Below are positions 15,636-26,500 of a stretch of DNA of 64,000 nucleotides, piece after piece (positions within the stretch are counted from its first letter, which is position 1; each line of letters begins with the position of its first letter). The notes under the pieces are model-generated. The model had not been told where the DNA came from. It did no database searches and saw only the letters and a program-made list of their open reading frames with translations. The DNA is from Parabacteroides sp. PF5-6 (GTDB taxonomy: Bacteria > Bacteroidota > Bacteroidia > Bacteroidales > Tannerellaceae), in assembly GCF_029504695.1 (NCBI RefSeq), contig NZ_JAQFIN010000004.1, forward strand, positions 62,001-126,000, read 5' to 3'. Position numbers and translations under genes: made by a program.

Positions 15636-16223
15636 TTAAAGCATCCGTAATGCTGTTTTGATCACCTGTTCGACCGGCAGGGCAGGCGAACCTTTGAGGA
15701 TAGAAAGAACGGCTTTCTGCGAGGCTGCCTTCTGGAAGCCCAGCATCACCAGGGCGGCTGTGGCTTCTTCTACCACGGCGGCATTTCCTGCAACCGGGGT
15801 GGAAAGGTCTGTCGCGCCTTCGATCGGCTTCACCTTGTTCTTCAGATCGATCAGGATGCGTTGTGCCGTTTTCAGCCCGATCCCTTTGACGGCGGTAAGC
15901 GCAGTTTCGTTCTTGGTGGCAATCACCTGGATCAGTTCGGCGGGCGGAAGGGAAGAGAGGATCATGCGTGCCGTATTGGGACCTACGCCGGAGACAGAGG
16001 TCAGTTGCACAAACAATTCGCGCTCCGTCTTGTCGGCAAAGCCAAACAAGAGATGGGCGTCTTCCCGGATCACTTCCAACACATAGATCTTGCCGGAAGC
16101 CTTCCCGTTGAAAGCGCTGTACGTATGGAGTGAAATGTTTAATTCATAGCCGATCCCGCCGCATTCCATGATCAAACGTGTGGGGGTTAATTCCACAATT
16201 TCACCTCTGATATATTCTATCAT
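15636..16223 (-). CDS. ruvA: Holliday junction branch migration protein RuvA
   Basis: 195 residues, the normal length. The N-terminal OB-fold domain starts [15 protein letters not shown] and includes [11 protein letters not shown]. Two helix-hairpin-helix motifs follow: [16 protein letters not shown] (about 72-87) and [16 protein letters not shown] (about 108-123). After a Pro/Ala-rich linker comes the C-terminal domain III that contacts RuvB ([17 protein letters not shown]). RuvA tetramers bind Holliday junctions and load the RuvB motor in the cytoplasm. The ATG at 16223 gives the canonical N-terminus. sprA follows after 47 bp and is likely co-transcribed. Confidence 0.97.
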   Translation of the reverse strand: MIEYIRGEIVELTPTRLIMECGGIGYELNISLHTYSAFNGKASGKIYVLEVIREDAHLLFGFADKTERELFVQLTSVSGVGPNTARMILSSLPPAELIQVIATKNETALTAVKGIGLKTAQRILIDLKNKVKPIEGATDLSTPVAGNAAVVEEATAALVMLGFQKAASQKAVLSILKGSPALPVEQVIKTALRML

Positions 16224-16309
16224 TTGTTTTCGTCTTAAGAATTCATTCTTATTATAACGTAAAAATAGGTAAAAGCGTATATCTGACGGGCAGAAAAATA
16301 CAGGAAAAC

Positions 16310-17188
16310 TTATTCCCTGCCGGGGAACTCGGCCGTAAAAGTTTCAAAACATCCGCGATCCTGGAGTGTCACATAACAGCGGCGGCGATCCGCTCCGCCG
16401 AAGGTGATGTTCGATGGCTTTGCTCCCGCCAGCCTGATCTCGCGGATCAATGCCCCTTCCGGGTTGAGCATGGCAACCGTGCCTTTGTCGTACCGGCAGA
16501 CGTACAGGTTGCCGCGGATATCACAGCGCATCCCGTCCATGCCGTATCCCGTAAAGTGGTGGAACAGACGTTTGTTGGCCACTGTCCCATCCGGCAGGAT
16601 ATCATACGCCCAGACCTTGAGCTGCACGGATTCGTTCACATAGAGTGTTTTGCCGCCTGGGCTGACTTCGATGCCGTTGGTCGTTCCCATATCCGACTCC
16701 AATAGGGTGACTTTGCCGTCGGGGGTGATCAGCCAGATCTGTCCCGTTTCGTTTGCCCAGTCCGGGTCGCTGGCGTAGATATTCCCGTCGGGCGACAGGG
16801 CGATATCGTTGGGCTGGTGCATCCCTGCCTCGTGGGTGAAAGAGATGATCTTTTTCTGTTCGATATTTACTCTCAGGATGTTATGCCCGGTATAATCGGC
16901 GATATGCATAAAGCCGTCGCGGTCGAAGCGGATCCCGTTGCCGGTCGATCCCTCGGGCAGGGTCATAAAAAGTTCGTGCGAGCCATCGGGACGCACGATG
17001 CCGATGGTGCCTTCCCGGCCGTAGTTGACCGCGTAAACATTGCCTTGCCGGTCGGTTGCCGGTCCTTCGATGCCGGAGGTAAAGGTCCATTCCGGAAGCA
17101 GGTCTTCCGTCTGCCGCTCTTCTCTCTTTTGAGTGGAGCAGGAAGCGAATAGGGCTGTCAGGAGGAGTATAAGGATTGTCTGTTTCAT
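16310..17188 (-). CDS. SMP-30/gluconolactonase-family lipoprotein
   Basis: 292 residues. The lipobox FASC lies at about residue 16, so the protein is a membrane-attached lipoprotein. The rest is a six-bladed propeller of the SMP-30/gluconolactonase/LRE family, with the expected metal-site positions: Glu in [15 protein letters not shown], Asn in [16 protein letters not shown], Asn in [18 protein letters not shown], and Asp in [15 protein letters not shown]. Relatives hydrolyse sugar lactones or other esters with a divalent metal; the substrate here cannot be read from the sequence. It starts 12 bp after trkH ends and may be transcribed with trkA-trkH, although no functional link is obvious. 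Confidence 0.8.
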   Translation of the reverse strand: MKQTILILLLTALFASCSTQKREERQTEDLLPEWTFTSGIEGPATDRQGNVYAVNYGREGTIGIVRPDGSHELFMTLPEGSTGNGIRFDRDGFMHIADYTGHNILRVNIEQKKIISFTHEAGMHQPNDIALSPDGNIYASDPDWANETGQIWLITPDGKVTLLESDMGTTNGIEVSPGGKTLYVNESVQLKVWAYDILPDGTVANKRLFHHFTGYGMDGMRCDIRGNLYVCRYDKGTVAMLNPEGALIREIRLAGAKPSNITFGGADRRRCYVTLQDRGCFETFTAEFPGRE

Positions 17189-17200
17189 GTCGTATGTTTT

Positions 17201-18655
17201 TTATTGTTTCCAGAATCCGGGAATCAGGATCGTCAGTACGGTGAAGATCTCCAACCGCCCGGTCAGCATCAGAAAAGAGAGGAACCATTTGGAGATGTCG
17301 GGCACATTGGCGTAGTTGCCCACCGGCCCTTCCGCGCCCAGGCCCGGCCCGATATTGCCGATGGCGGAGATCGCCGCGCCGATCGTATCTTCGAAAGGCA
17401 TACCATCCAATGCCAGTACCAGGCAACTGACCACGATCAGCGTGATATAGGCAAACACAAACGCCAGTACCCGGTGTACGATCTCGCCCGAGATGACATG
17501 GCCGTTCATCCGTACCGGGATCACCGCGTGCGGATGGGTCTGTTTCTTGAATTCGTTGAAGAGGTTCTTCGTCAGGATCACAAAACGTCCCATCTTCAGT
17601 CCGCCGCTGGTCGAGCCGGCGCAACCGCAGATAAACATCAGGATCAGCGCGATAAACCAGAAGAATGGTCCCCAGCTGATGTAGTTCTCCGTGGCAAAGC
17701 CACAGGTGGTGATCAATGTGACGACCTGGAACAATGCCTGCCGGAACGAGGTGCCGAGGTCGGTGAACACGGAAGTGATCAGTAGCCAGGCGGTTACCAC
17801 CAGCGCGATCGCCAATACGAAGAAGAAAAACCAGCGCAGCTCTTCGTCGGCGAAGAACTTCTTCGGCTGCCGGTTCAACAGGAAATAGATCAGGGTGATA
17901 TTGGTCGCGCCGATAAACATAAAAATGATGACCGTATATTCGATATACGCCGAATGCCAATGTCCGATACTGGCGTTCTTCGTCGAATAGCCACCGGTGG
18001 CGATGGTCGTCAGCCCGTGATTGACGGCATCAAAGAGATCCATCGGTCCGGCCCAGAGCAGGCCGATCACGATCAGTGTCAGGAAGATATAGACACCGGA
18101 AAGGCGTTTGGCCACCTGCGTCACCCGCGGGCGGAACCGTTCGTGGGTGATGCCCGGCGTCTCGGCATCGAACAGTTGGGCGGCACCCCCGCCGAAGATT
18201 GGCATCAGCGCGACGGTAAAGACGATGATACCGATCCCGCCCTGCCACTGGGTCAGGCTGCGCCAGAAGAGGATGCCGTGGGGCATCGCTTCGATATCCG
18301 TCAGGATAGACGAGCCGGTGGTGGTAAAGCCCGAGATGGTCTCGAAATAGGCATCGGTGATATTGTCGACATACCCACCCAGGTAGAACGGCAGCATACC
18401 GAAGAACGAGAATAAAACCCAGGTCAGCGCCACCGTCAGCATGCCTTCCCGCCGGCCGGCGTTGTATTCATCCGCCTTACGACCGATAAGGTAAAAGAGC
18501 AAGCCGGAACCGAAAATGATGCCGGTAGATATCAGGAAAGGATAAAAATCATCCCCTTTATACAAGAAAGCTACGCCGGTAGCCATCAGCATAAAGAATG
18601 TCTCCAACAGAAACATCAAACCTAACATCTTTATTATGAAACGAATGTTTATCAT
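17201..18655 (-). CDS. trkH: Trk-type potassium uptake protein TrkH (membrane subunit)
   Basis: 484 residues with about ten hydrophobic segments. The four pore-loop selectivity motifs of the Trk/Ktr family are visible: FTTTGSS (about 109-115), TTIATGGYS, ITTCGFATE and GNIGPGLG. TrkH forms the K+-conducting dimer in the inner membrane and is gated by TrkA. Its start lies 11 bp after the trkA stop codon, so the pair forms an operon. Two TTCAACT heptamers lie between them over the translation initiation region. Length and motifs are complete. Confidence 0.95.
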   Translation of the reverse strand: MINIRFIIKMLGLMFLLETFFMLMATGVAFLYKGDDFYPFLISTGIIFGSGLLFYLIGRKADEYNAGRREGMLTVALTWVLFSFFGMLPFYLGGYVDNITDAYFETISGFTTTGSSILTDIEAMPHGILFWRSLTQWQGGIGIIVFTVALMPIFGGGAAQLFDAETPGITHERFRPRVTQVAKRLSGVYIFLTLIVIGLLWAGPMDLFDAVNHGLTTIATGGYSTKNASIGHWHSAYIEYTVIIFMFIGATNITLIYFLLNRQPKKFFADEELRWFFFFVLAIALVVTAWLLITSVFTDLGTSFRQALFQVVTLITTCGFATENYISWGPFFWFIALILMFICGCAGSTSGGLKMGRFVILTKNLFNEFKKQTHPHAVIPVRMNGHVISGEIVHRVLAFVFAYITLIVVSCLVLALDGMPFEDTIGAAISAIGNIGPGLGAEGPVGNYANVPDISKWFLSFLMLTGRLEIFTVLTILIPGFWKQ

Positions 18656-18666
18656 TCAACTTTCAA

Positions 18667-20004
18667 CTAATTAAAGTAGTCCTCCAATTTGCGCATCGCC
18701 GTCTCCAGGCAGAAGACGACGACATGGTCTTGCGCCTGGATCTGCGTATTCCCGTTGATCATCTGCGGCTCACCGTCGCGGATCAGGCCTCCCAATGTCA
18801 TCTCCGTGGGCAGGCGCAGGTCTTTGACCGGTTTCTTTGTGATCTTTGAGTTCGGGCGGGCGATCAGTTCCGCCACATCCGCGTTGGCAAAAGCCAGGCA
18901 TTTCACGTTGGAGACATCGGCATCCAGTAGCGACTGATAGATGTAACTGGCCGCGATCAGCTTCTTGTTGATCACCGCGCCGATATCCATATTGTTGGCC
19001 ACAGAGATATAGTCGAGCGTCTCCACCCCGGCGATGGTCTTAAACACCCCGTAACGCTTGGCGGCGACACAGGCGAGGATGTTCGTGCTCGCGTTCTCCG
19101 TCAGGGCGATAAAGGCTTGGGAGTCTTTGACGCCTTCCTGTTTCAATAGATCCGGATCGCGTCCGTCGCCGTTGATCACCAATACATTGCCCGGCACGGT
19201 CTCCGCGATCTTATGACTTTTCTCTTTATTGATCTCGATCAGCTTGATCCGGATGTTATTGGGCAGGTACTGGCAGGCGCGGATGGCTATGCGGCTACCG
19301 CCCATGATAATGATCTTCTTCACCTCCGGATCTTCTTTCCCGGCCTGTCGGCGCACTTCTTCGACGCCCGACTGGGTGGTGGTGAAAAACAACAGGTCAC
19401 CCGCCCGGATCACATCGTGTCCACGCGGGATGATCGTTTCATTGTCGCGCTGGATCGAAACGATATGATAGAGCTTGTTTTCGCTCGGCAGGTCGGCGAT
19501 TTGTTTGTCGACCAACAAGGAGTTCTCCCGGATCTTCACGCCGATCAGGATCAGCGCGCCACCCAATAGTTCCCAGTACTGGCGGGTCCAGGGTCGTTTG
19601 ATATCCGATACGATCTCTTTGGCTGCCAGCATCTCGGGATAGATCATCGCGTCGATACCCAGCGTCTGGAAAAACTCTTTGCTGCGAGGCAGGAGGTATT
19701 CGTAGTTGTTGATGCGGGCTAAGGTGCGGCGCGCGCCCAGGTTATGGGCCAGCATGCACGCCATCATATTGGTCGTCTCTTCGGGCGTCACGCTGACAAA
19801 GAGGTCGGCATTCTTCGTGCCCGCCTCTTCCAGGTTCTTCAGCGAAGTGGGATTGCCGACCATCGGCAGGATGTCCATATTGGAGTTGGGGAACACCAGA
19901 CGGTTCTCGTCCGGATCCATCAGGATGATATCCATCTTCTCCTGCGATAACATCTTGGCAACATGTGTTCCTACTTCGCCTGCACCGGCAATAATAATCT
20001 TCAT
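18667..20004 (-). CDS. trkA: Trk potassium uptake regulatory subunit TrkA
   Basis: 445 residues with two tandem RCK units. The first begins MKIIIAGAGEVGTHVA, a Rossmann nucleotide-binding loop, with the acidic end of strand 2 in LMDPDENRL. The second begins near 230 with KIIIMGGSRIAIRAC and IKLIEINKEK. Each is followed by a TrkA-C-like domain (for example ENSLLVDKQIADLPSENKLYHIV). TrkA is a cytosolic ring that binds NAD(H) and adenine nucleotides and controls TrkH gating. It is the first gene of the trkA-trkH pair and is separated from dxs by facing heptamer arrays. Confidence 0.95.
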   Translation of the reverse strand: MKIIIAGAGEVGTHVAKMLSQEKMDIILMDPDENRLVFPNSNMDILPMVGNPTSLKNLEEAGTKNADLFVSVTPEETTNMMACMLAHNLGARRTLARINNYEYLLPRSKEFFQTLGIDAMIYPEMLAAKEIVSDIKRPWTRQYWELLGGALILIGVKIRENSLLVDKQIADLPSENKLYHIVSIQRDNETIIPRGHDVIRAGDLLFFTTTQSGVEEVRRQAGKEDPEVKKIIIMGGSRIAIRACQYLPNNIRIKLIEINKEKSHKIAETVPGNVLVINGDGRDPDLLKQEGVKDSQAFIALTENASTNILACVAAKRYGVFKTIAGVETLDYISVANNMDIGAVINKKLIAASYIYQSLLDADVSNVKCLAFANADVAELIARPNSKITKKPVKDLRLPTEMTLGGLIRDGEPQMINGNTQIQAQDHVVVFCLETAMRKLEDYFN

Positions 20005-20014
20005 TTTCTTTGAA

Positions 20015-20100
20015 ATTATGAATTATGAATTATGAATTATGAGAGATGAGTTTAAGCCATTGGGGTTATTTCTCATCATTCATCATTCATCATTCATAAT
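20015..20100. repeat. Facing heptamer arrays between dxs and trkA
   Basis: Four ATTATGA units (20015-20042) face three CATCATT units (20074-20094) followed by CATAATT. The two arrays are roughly reverse complementary (AATTATGA.../...TCATAATT), so the transcript could fold into a long A/U-rich hairpin after dxs. The right array contains the dxs stop codon and last codons. Confidence 0.8.
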
Positions 20101-21978
20101 TCTCTTTTTAATGCTTTCCGCATCCATCCCGCAAAGCCTGTAGAGTTCGGGGATGGAGCCGTGTTCGACGAAATGGTCGCCCACACCGATCCGTTGGATC
20201 CGGGGGCTGTATCCGTTCTCGATCATAAATTCCATAACGGCCGTTCCCAGTCCGCCGCGGATCACCCCGTTCTCCACGGTCAGTATGCGCGAGAAGCGTT
20301 GGCCTACCTCGTGCAAGAGCTCTTCGTCGATGGGTTTGAGGTAGATCATATCGTAATGGGCGATCGAGAGCTTCGTATCTTCCAATAGTTGGATGGCGCG
20401 GATCACCTCATTACCGATCGGGCCGATCGAGAGGATTGCGACATCTTTCCCGTCGCGCAGCCGCTTGCCCTTGCCCACGGGCAGTTCAACCATCGGTTTG
20501 CGCCAGTCCTTCATCTCGCCTTTGCCCCGGGGATAGCGGATGACGAAGGGACTGTTGGCTTTGTAGCCGGTGTACATCAGGTTGCGCAGATCGATCTCGT
20601 TCAATGGCGACGAGATGATCAGGTTGGGGATCGGGCGCAGGTAGGCCATATCGAACACGCCATGGTGTGTCGCTCCGTCTTCGCCCACCAGTCCGGCACG
20701 GTCGAGGCAGATCACCATCGGCAGGTGCTGCAACGCCACATCGTGGATCACCATATCGTAGGCGCGCTGCATAAACGACGAATAGATATTACAGAAAGGG
20801 ATCAGTCCTTCTTTGGCCAGTCCGGCCGAGAAGGTGACGGCATGCCCTTCGGCGATACCCACATCGAATGAGCGTTTGGGGAAGACTTTCATCATGAAAT
20901 TCATCGAACTGCCAGTCGGCATGGCGGGAGTGATGCCCACGATGCGCTCGTCTTTTTCGGCCAGCTCAACCAGCGTATGGCCGAACACGTCCTGGTAGAG
21001 CTGCGGCTCGTCCAATTTCTGTGGGAGCAGGCGTTCGCCGGTCTCTTTATTGAATTTGCCGGGCGCGTGCCATTCGGTGGCCGACTCTTCCGCCGGGCGG
21101 AAGCCTTTGCCTTTCTTGGTTTTGATATGCAAGAGGGTAGGACCCTGCAAGTCTTTTATATCATTCAATACCTTGGTCAGGTAGTTCACGTTATGTCCGT
21201 CGACCGGTCCGAAGTAACGGATGCTAAAGCCTTCGAACAGGTTGTGTTGCTTGGTCAACAGGGCTTTCAGGCTGTTGTTGAAACGTAGGATATTGCCCTT
21301 GCGGTCGTCGCTGATCAATCGCATCCGTTTCATGGCGCGAAACGTATCGTAGCGCAGTTTGTTGTAGGCCTTGCTGCTGGTGATATCCACCAGGTACTGG
21401 CTCATGCCCCCGACGCTCTGGTCGATCGCCATATCGTTGTCGTTGAGGATGATCAACAGGTTATTCGGATTGGCCGAAGCATTGTTAAGCCCTTCGAACG
21501 CCAGGCCGCCGGTCATTGCCCCGTCGCCGATCACGGCGATGACTTTGCGGTGTTCGTCCGCTTTGAGGTTCGATGCCACCGACATGCCCAAGGCGGCAGA
21601 GATCGAGGTCGAAGAATGGCCGGCGATAAACGCGTCGTATTCACTCTCTTTCGGATTGGGGAAACCGCTGATGCCTCCCAACGTACGCAGGGTATGGAAC
21701 GCCTCCCGCCGTCCGGTGAGGATCTTATGCCCGTAAGCCTGGTGTCCGACATCCCAAACGATCCGGTCGTCGGGCGTGTTGAACACATAATGCAATGCTA
21801 CGGTCAATTCCACCGTACCCAGGCTGGCACCCAGGTGGCCGGGATGTTCCGATAGTACATCAATGATATATTGGCGCAACTCGTCGCACACCTGTGGCAG
21901 TTCCGCTATCGCCAGACGCCGTAAATCATCGGGATAGTCAATCTTGTCCAACAGCTGTCCTTCTTTGCTCTTTGTCAT
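20083..21978 (-). CDS. dxs: 1-deoxy-D-xylulose-5-phosphate synthase
   Basis: 631 residues, the standard Dxs length. It condenses pyruvate and glyceraldehyde-3-phosphate with thiamine diphosphate, the first step of the MEP isoprenoid pathway; ispF, a later step, is at 54802-55281. Motifs are [10 protein letters not shown] (45-54), the ThDP/Mg site GDGAMTGG (151-158) with NDND (179-182), and the transketolase pyrimidine-domain signature [17 protein letters not shown]. The C-terminal domain ends in GIPE-like [14 protein letters not shown]. The last codons (IMNDE-stop) are made of the heptamer array, suggesting a shifted C-terminus. A TAATTTTG box lies just upstream at 21996-22003; it is about 90 bp after the efflux operon, so readthrough is possible. 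Confidence 0.96.
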   Translation of the reverse strand: MTKSKEGQLLDKIDYPDDLRRLAIAELPQVCDELRQYIIDVLSEHPGHLGASLGTVELTVALHYVFNTPDDRIVWDVGHQAYGHKILTGRREAFHTLRTLGGISGFPNPKESEYDAFIAGHSSTSISAALGMSVASNLKADEHRKVIAVIGDGAMTGGLAFEGLNNASANPNNLLIILNDNDMAIDQSVGGMSQYLVDITSSKAYNKLRYDTFRAMKRMRLISDDRKGNILRFNNSLKALLTKQHNLFEGFSIRYFGPVDGHNVNYLTKVLNDIKDLQGPTLLHIKTKKGKGFRPAEESATEWHAPGKFNKETGERLLPQKLDEPQLYQDVFGHTLVELAEKDERIVGITPAMPTGSSMNFMMKVFPKRSFDVGIAEGHAVTFSAGLAKEGLIPFCNIYSSFMQRAYDMVIHDVALQHLPMVICLDRAGLVGEDGATHHGVFDMAYLRPIPNLIISSPLNEIDLRNLMYTGYKANSPFVIRYPRGKGEMKDWRKPMVELPVGKGKRLRDGKDVAILSIGPIGNEVIRAIQLLEDTKLSIAHYDMIYLKPIDEELLHEVGQRFSRILTVENGVIRGGLGTAVMEFMIENGYSPRIQRIGVGDHFVEHGSIPELYRLCGMDAESIKKRIMNDE

Positions 21979-21995
21979 GATCGATTAATTTGCTG

Positions 21996-22003
21996 CAAAA
22001 TTA
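21996..22003 (-). promoter_or_regulatory. -7 box (TAATTTTG) for dxs
   Basis: A minus-strand match to TAnnTTTG, 17 bp before the dxs start, in the 91-bp gap after tolC. Confidence 0.5.
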
Positions 22004-22069
22004 CAGAATTAACGGCAGAGTAGGCCCATATATTGTGGACAATTTGTGTTCTCCGGTTCCAGCCTCCTT

Positions 22070-23413
22070 TCAATCGCTCACCCGCTCCGGATTGCTGGTG
22101 AAGTAGGAAACGATCTGGCCGCTGAGTTGCAGGAGGGAGATTTCGCAGAGCTTGGTGTTGTATTCGGCGATGGAGCGGCGTTCTTCGGCGTCGAGCAGTT
22201 TGTTCTGGGCTTCGCGCAGCTCGATACCCGAGAGTTCGCGCAGGCGGTAGCGGTCGATGGCTACATTATAATATTCCTGGGCGACCACCACATTCTCTTT
22301 CTCCAATGCCCATAGGCCGAGGTTGTTTTTGTAGGCCATCCAGAGCGTACTCAGGTCGGCTCGCAGGGCGAGTTCCAGTTCCTGTGTCTGCAAATTCTTG
22401 TTCTCGATCTGTAAGCGGGCATTCCGCTGTTCGCGTTTGCGGTTCAAGCCGTCGAAGAGGGTGAAGCCCACGCTGACGCCGTAGTTCAGTCCCAAGCGCT
22501 TCTGCAATTCGGTCGTGCCCACCTCGTACCAGTTTGCCGTATAGCCATAACCGGCATTCAGGCGTACGTAGGGGTAGTTGCGGCTTTTCGCTTTTTTGTA
22601 ATCCAGTTCGGACAAGGTTTTATTCTTTTGCGCAAGCAATAGGGAGGAGTTGGCCGCCAGCGTGTTGCGCCAGATATCCACTTCGTCGAGGAATGAATTG
22701 GGATAGATCGCCGTGTCGCGGATCTGGATCTGGTCTTCCACATTATCCAGCGCCATCAGTTCGTTCAGGCTGATGCGCGTGCGATGCACCATCTCCAACT
22801 GGTTTAAGACGTTCGAGCTGTCGGCATTGAAGTCGACCTGTGCCTGTTGAAGGTCGAGGCGCGACATGGATCCGATATAATAGCTCTGTTCGACAATCCG
22901 CAGGCGTTCGCGGGAGAGTTCGAGGGAGGCGCGCAGGTTGTTGAGGCGGGTATTCTGGCGGATCAGGTTGAAATACTCGGCCGACAGCTGGGCCACGAAG
23001 TCCTCGATGGTCATGCGCGTGTTCAGTTCACCCATCCGTTCGAGCTCCTTCAGGCGTTCGTAGGTAGCCTGTATGCCGAAGCCATCGAAGATCGTCCAGT
23101 TCATATTGACGCCGACATTGGCGGTTTCGGAATGCACACCGGTGGTTTTACTGGTTTCCCCATCCCGCAATTCGTTGGTCGTATCGTAGATCGTGCCGTT
23201 GAACCCTCCGCTCAGGTCGAAGGTCGGCAGATACCCGGCGTTACCGGGTATGGCGTTGTTCTCACTTATTTGTTGCTCGTTGCGGATGATCCGGATGGAA
23301 TAATTCCGTTCCAGCCCTTTCTCGATGCAGTCTTTCAAGCTGAAAACCTCTTGTGCCTGCACGGAGAAAGAGATTAATCCGATGGCCAATACGAGATATA
23401 TTCTTTTGTTCAT
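22070..23413 (-). CDS. TolC-family outer-membrane efflux channel
   Basis: The start is placed at the ATG at 23413, giving MNKRIYLVLAIGLISFSVQAQE, a clean signal peptide. An upstream in-frame ATG at 23470 lies inside a 76-bp tandem duplication and is unlikely. The protein is about 447 residues with two outer-membrane efflux repeats rich in long helices (for example LERNYSIRIIRNEQQ, LDLQQAQVDFNADSSNVLNQLEM, ELRLALRADLSTLWMAY-like segments). This fits the TolC alpha-barrel/beta-barrel trimer. It is the last gene of the MFP-RND-TolC operon and completes a tripartite export pump across both membranes. The substrate is not deducible. Confidence 0.9.
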   Translation of the reverse strand: MNKRIYLVLAIGLISFSVQAQEVFSLKDCIEKGLERNYSIRIIRNEQQISENNAIPGNAGYLPTFDLSGGFNGTIYDTTNELRDGETSKTTGVHSETANVGVNMNWTIFDGFGIQATYERLKELERMGELNTRMTIEDFVAQLSAEYFNLIRQNTRLNNLRASLELSRERLRIVEQSYYIGSMSRLDLQQAQVDFNADSSNVLNQLEMVHRTRISLNELMALDNVEDQIQIRDTAIYPNSFLDEVDIWRNTLAANSSLLLAQKNKTLSELDYKKAKSRNYPYVRLNAGYGYTANWYEVGTTELQKRLGLNYGVSVGFTLFDGLNRKREQRNARLQIENKNLQTQELELALRADLSTLWMAYKNNLGLWALEKENVVVAQEYYNVAIDRYRLRELSGIELREAQNKLLDAEERRSIAEYNTKLCEISLLQLSGQIVSYFTSNPERVSD

Positions 23414-23430
23414 GTTACACATCATTCTTT

Positions 23431-23582
23431 CATTAAAATTAGTCGTTTGGCGTGACTCGGCATAATCCATGCAAGCACGGATTCTGCACTCGCTACTTCA
23501 AACGTTCATTAAAATTAGTCGTTTGGCGTGACTCGGCATAATCCATGCAAGCACGGATTCTGCACTCGCTACTTCAAACGTT
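23431..23582. repeat. Perfect 76-bp tandem duplication at the RND pump-tolC junction
   Basis: Unit 1 is 23431-23506 and unit 2 is 23507-23582, identical throughout. Unit 2 overlaps the stop codon and last codons of the RND pump gene (stop at 23574-23576). Unit 1 lies in the leader just upstream of the tolC start. The duplication therefore lengthens the spacer between the two genes from about 84 to 160 bp. It includes an internal inverted pair, AATCCATGCAAGCACGGATT. Confidence 0.95.
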
Positions 23583-26500
23583 CGATTTATTAGCATTGTC
23601 CTCAGCCGTGGCCTGTATCTTTCCGGTTCTTTCGGTAGAGATATAGGAATACATAGCGGGCACGATGAAAAGGGTGAGGAAGGTCGATACCAACATACCC
23701 CCAACCACTGCCGTACCCATGGCGATGCGCTGGTTGGCCCCTTCGGCCGAGGCGAATACCAACGGCAATAATCCCAGGATCGTAGACACACTGGTCATCA
23801 GGATCGGGCGCAAGCGCTGGAGTGAAGCCGTGCGGATGGCTTCGGCAAGCGATAATCCTCCGTCTTGTCGCTGGTTGGCAAATTCCACAATCAATATACC
23901 ATTCTTGGCCACCAGTCCGATCAGCATAATGATACCGATCTGGCTGAAGATATTCATCGTTACGCCCGACAGGCTCATAAACAACAGAGCACCGGCGATG
24001 GCCAACGGCACGGTGAACATCACCGTCAACGGGTCTTTGAAACTCTCGAACTGGGCAGCCAGTACGAGATAGATCATCACCAACGCCAATACCAGAGCGA
24101 ACATCAAGCTGTCGGAGCTTTCGCGAAACTCTTTCGACTCGCCGGATAACGCGGTACGGAAGCTCGGATCCAATACTTCCCCGGCGATCCGGTCCATCTC
24201 GTTCAGTCCGTCGCCCAGGGTATATCCTTTGTTCAATCCGCTTGAAATGGTGGCGGCGACAAAGCGGTTGTAGCGGTACAACTGGGGTGGCGCCACCTCT
24301 TCGCGCAGGGTCACCAGGTTATCCAACTGGATCATCACCCCGGTATTGCTGCGCACGTAGATCGATTTCAAATCTAACGGCGTGTTCCGTTGCTGGCGGT
24401 TGATCTCGCCTAAGATCTGGTATTGTTTGCCGTTCAGGTAGAAGTAACCCATACGCTGGCCGCTCAGGGCATACTGGAGCGTCTGGGCGATATTGCGCGT
24501 ACTCACCCCAAGCAAAGAGGCTTTGTCGCGGTCGATCTCGATACGGGTTTCCGGCTTGGTGAATTTGAGGTTGACATCGGCCATCTGGAACACGGGGCTC
24601 TCGTTGACCTTGGCCATAAACTCGGGCAGAAACTCCCTTAACTTATCGATATTCGTCGCCTGCAATACGTATTGAACGGGCATGCCTCCGCGTCGTCCGC
24701 CGAAGGTGGATTGCTGTTGCACGAAAGCACGCGCCTGTGTCTCTTTCCGGACGGCGGCCGAGAGCGCGTCGGCAACTTCCATCTGCGAGCGTTCGCGGTC
24801 CTGGATGTCAGGCAAGAGTATATTCAGGAACCCACTGCTTCCCCAGGAACGGGTCATGACCGATTTGCGTTCGGGCGCCAATGAGTCGGCCACATATTCG
24901 ATCCGTTCGGAGAAGTCACGGATAAACTCGAAGGTCGTGCCTTCCGGTCCCCGCATATTGATCGAGATGCTGGAGCGGTCTTCCAACGGAGCCAGTTCGG
25001 AGGGGATCTTCGTCCAGAAATAGGCGATCATCGCCAATAAGACAGCAATGATCGGGAACGCCATCCATTTCTTACCCAAGAAGAGATCGAGCCCTTTCTC
25101 GTAGAGGTGATTCAATCCGGTGAAGAACGGTTCGGTCTTGCGATACAGCCAGTTCTGGCGTTCTCTCTTTTTCAACAGTTTGGTGGCCAGCATCGGCGTG
25201 AAAGTAAGGGCGACAAAAGAGGAGATCGCCACCGAACCTGCGATGACAATACTAAACTCCTTGAACAACCGTCCCGTCATTCCTTCCATAAAGACAATCG
25301 GGATAAACACGGCGATCAGCGTGATCGTAGTCGAGAGCACGGCAAAGAAGATCTCTTTCGAACCCTCTATCCCGGCTGCCCTTGGCGTCATCCCGTTTTC
25401 TATACGGACATAGATATTTTCCGAGACCACAATGGCATCGTCGACCACCAGCCCGACCGAAAGCACCACCGCCAGGAGCGATAATACATTGATCGAGAAA
25501 CCGGCAATATACATAATAAAGAAAGCACCCACCAGCGAGACCGGAATAACCACGACGGGCACCAGCGTCACGCGCCAGTCGCGCAGGAACATAAAGATAA
25601 TCAACACCACCAACAGGAAGGCGACATAGATTGTCTCTTCCACCTCGGCAATCGAAGCGCGGATAAAGCGGGTATTGTCGTACACCATCTCGATCTCCAC
25701 ATCTTCCGGCAGGTCTTTTCTCAGTTGCTCGATACGTTTATAGGCTTCGTCGGCAATCTCGATATGGTTGGCTCCCGGCTGCGGGATAATGATATCGATC
25801 ACCATCGGTTCGCCGTTCATCTTGAGGAAGCTACGCAGGTCTTCCGGCGCCAGTTCGGCACGGCCGACATCCTGGAAACGCACGATGCGTCCTTTACTTT
25901 CTTTGATAATCAGGTTGTTGAATTCCTGTGCGGTGGTCATCAATCCCATGGTGCGGATCGAGAGGTCGACCGTGTTCCCTTCGATACTTCCGGAGGGCAA
26001 TTCCACATTTTCGGAGGTCACGGCATTGAGGATATCCACGGGCGTCACTCCGTAGCCCCCCATTTTGATGGGGTCGAGCCAGAGACGCATGGAATAGCGT
26101 TTCTGCCCCCAGATATCGACACCACTCACATTCTGGATCGTCTGCAAGCGCTCTTTGACGGTCAGTTCGGCAATCTCGCTCAACTCCATCAACGAGCGGG
26201 TGCGGCTGCGGATCCCGATCTGCATGATCGGCGTCGCATCGGCATCGGCCTTCGATACGGTCGGCGGGTCGCAGTCGCGTGGCAGGTAACGCTGGGCGCG
26301 CGACACCTTATCGCGCACGTCGTTGGCTGCCGTCTCCAAATCGACGGAGAGTTCGAATTCCACCGTGATACGGCTATTACCCTGGCTACTGGTACTGCTC
26401 AGGGAGCGGATACCCGGAATACCATTGATATTTTGCTCCAACGGCTCGGTAATCTGGTTCATGATCACTTCCGCATTCGCTCCCGGATAGGAGGTGCTTA

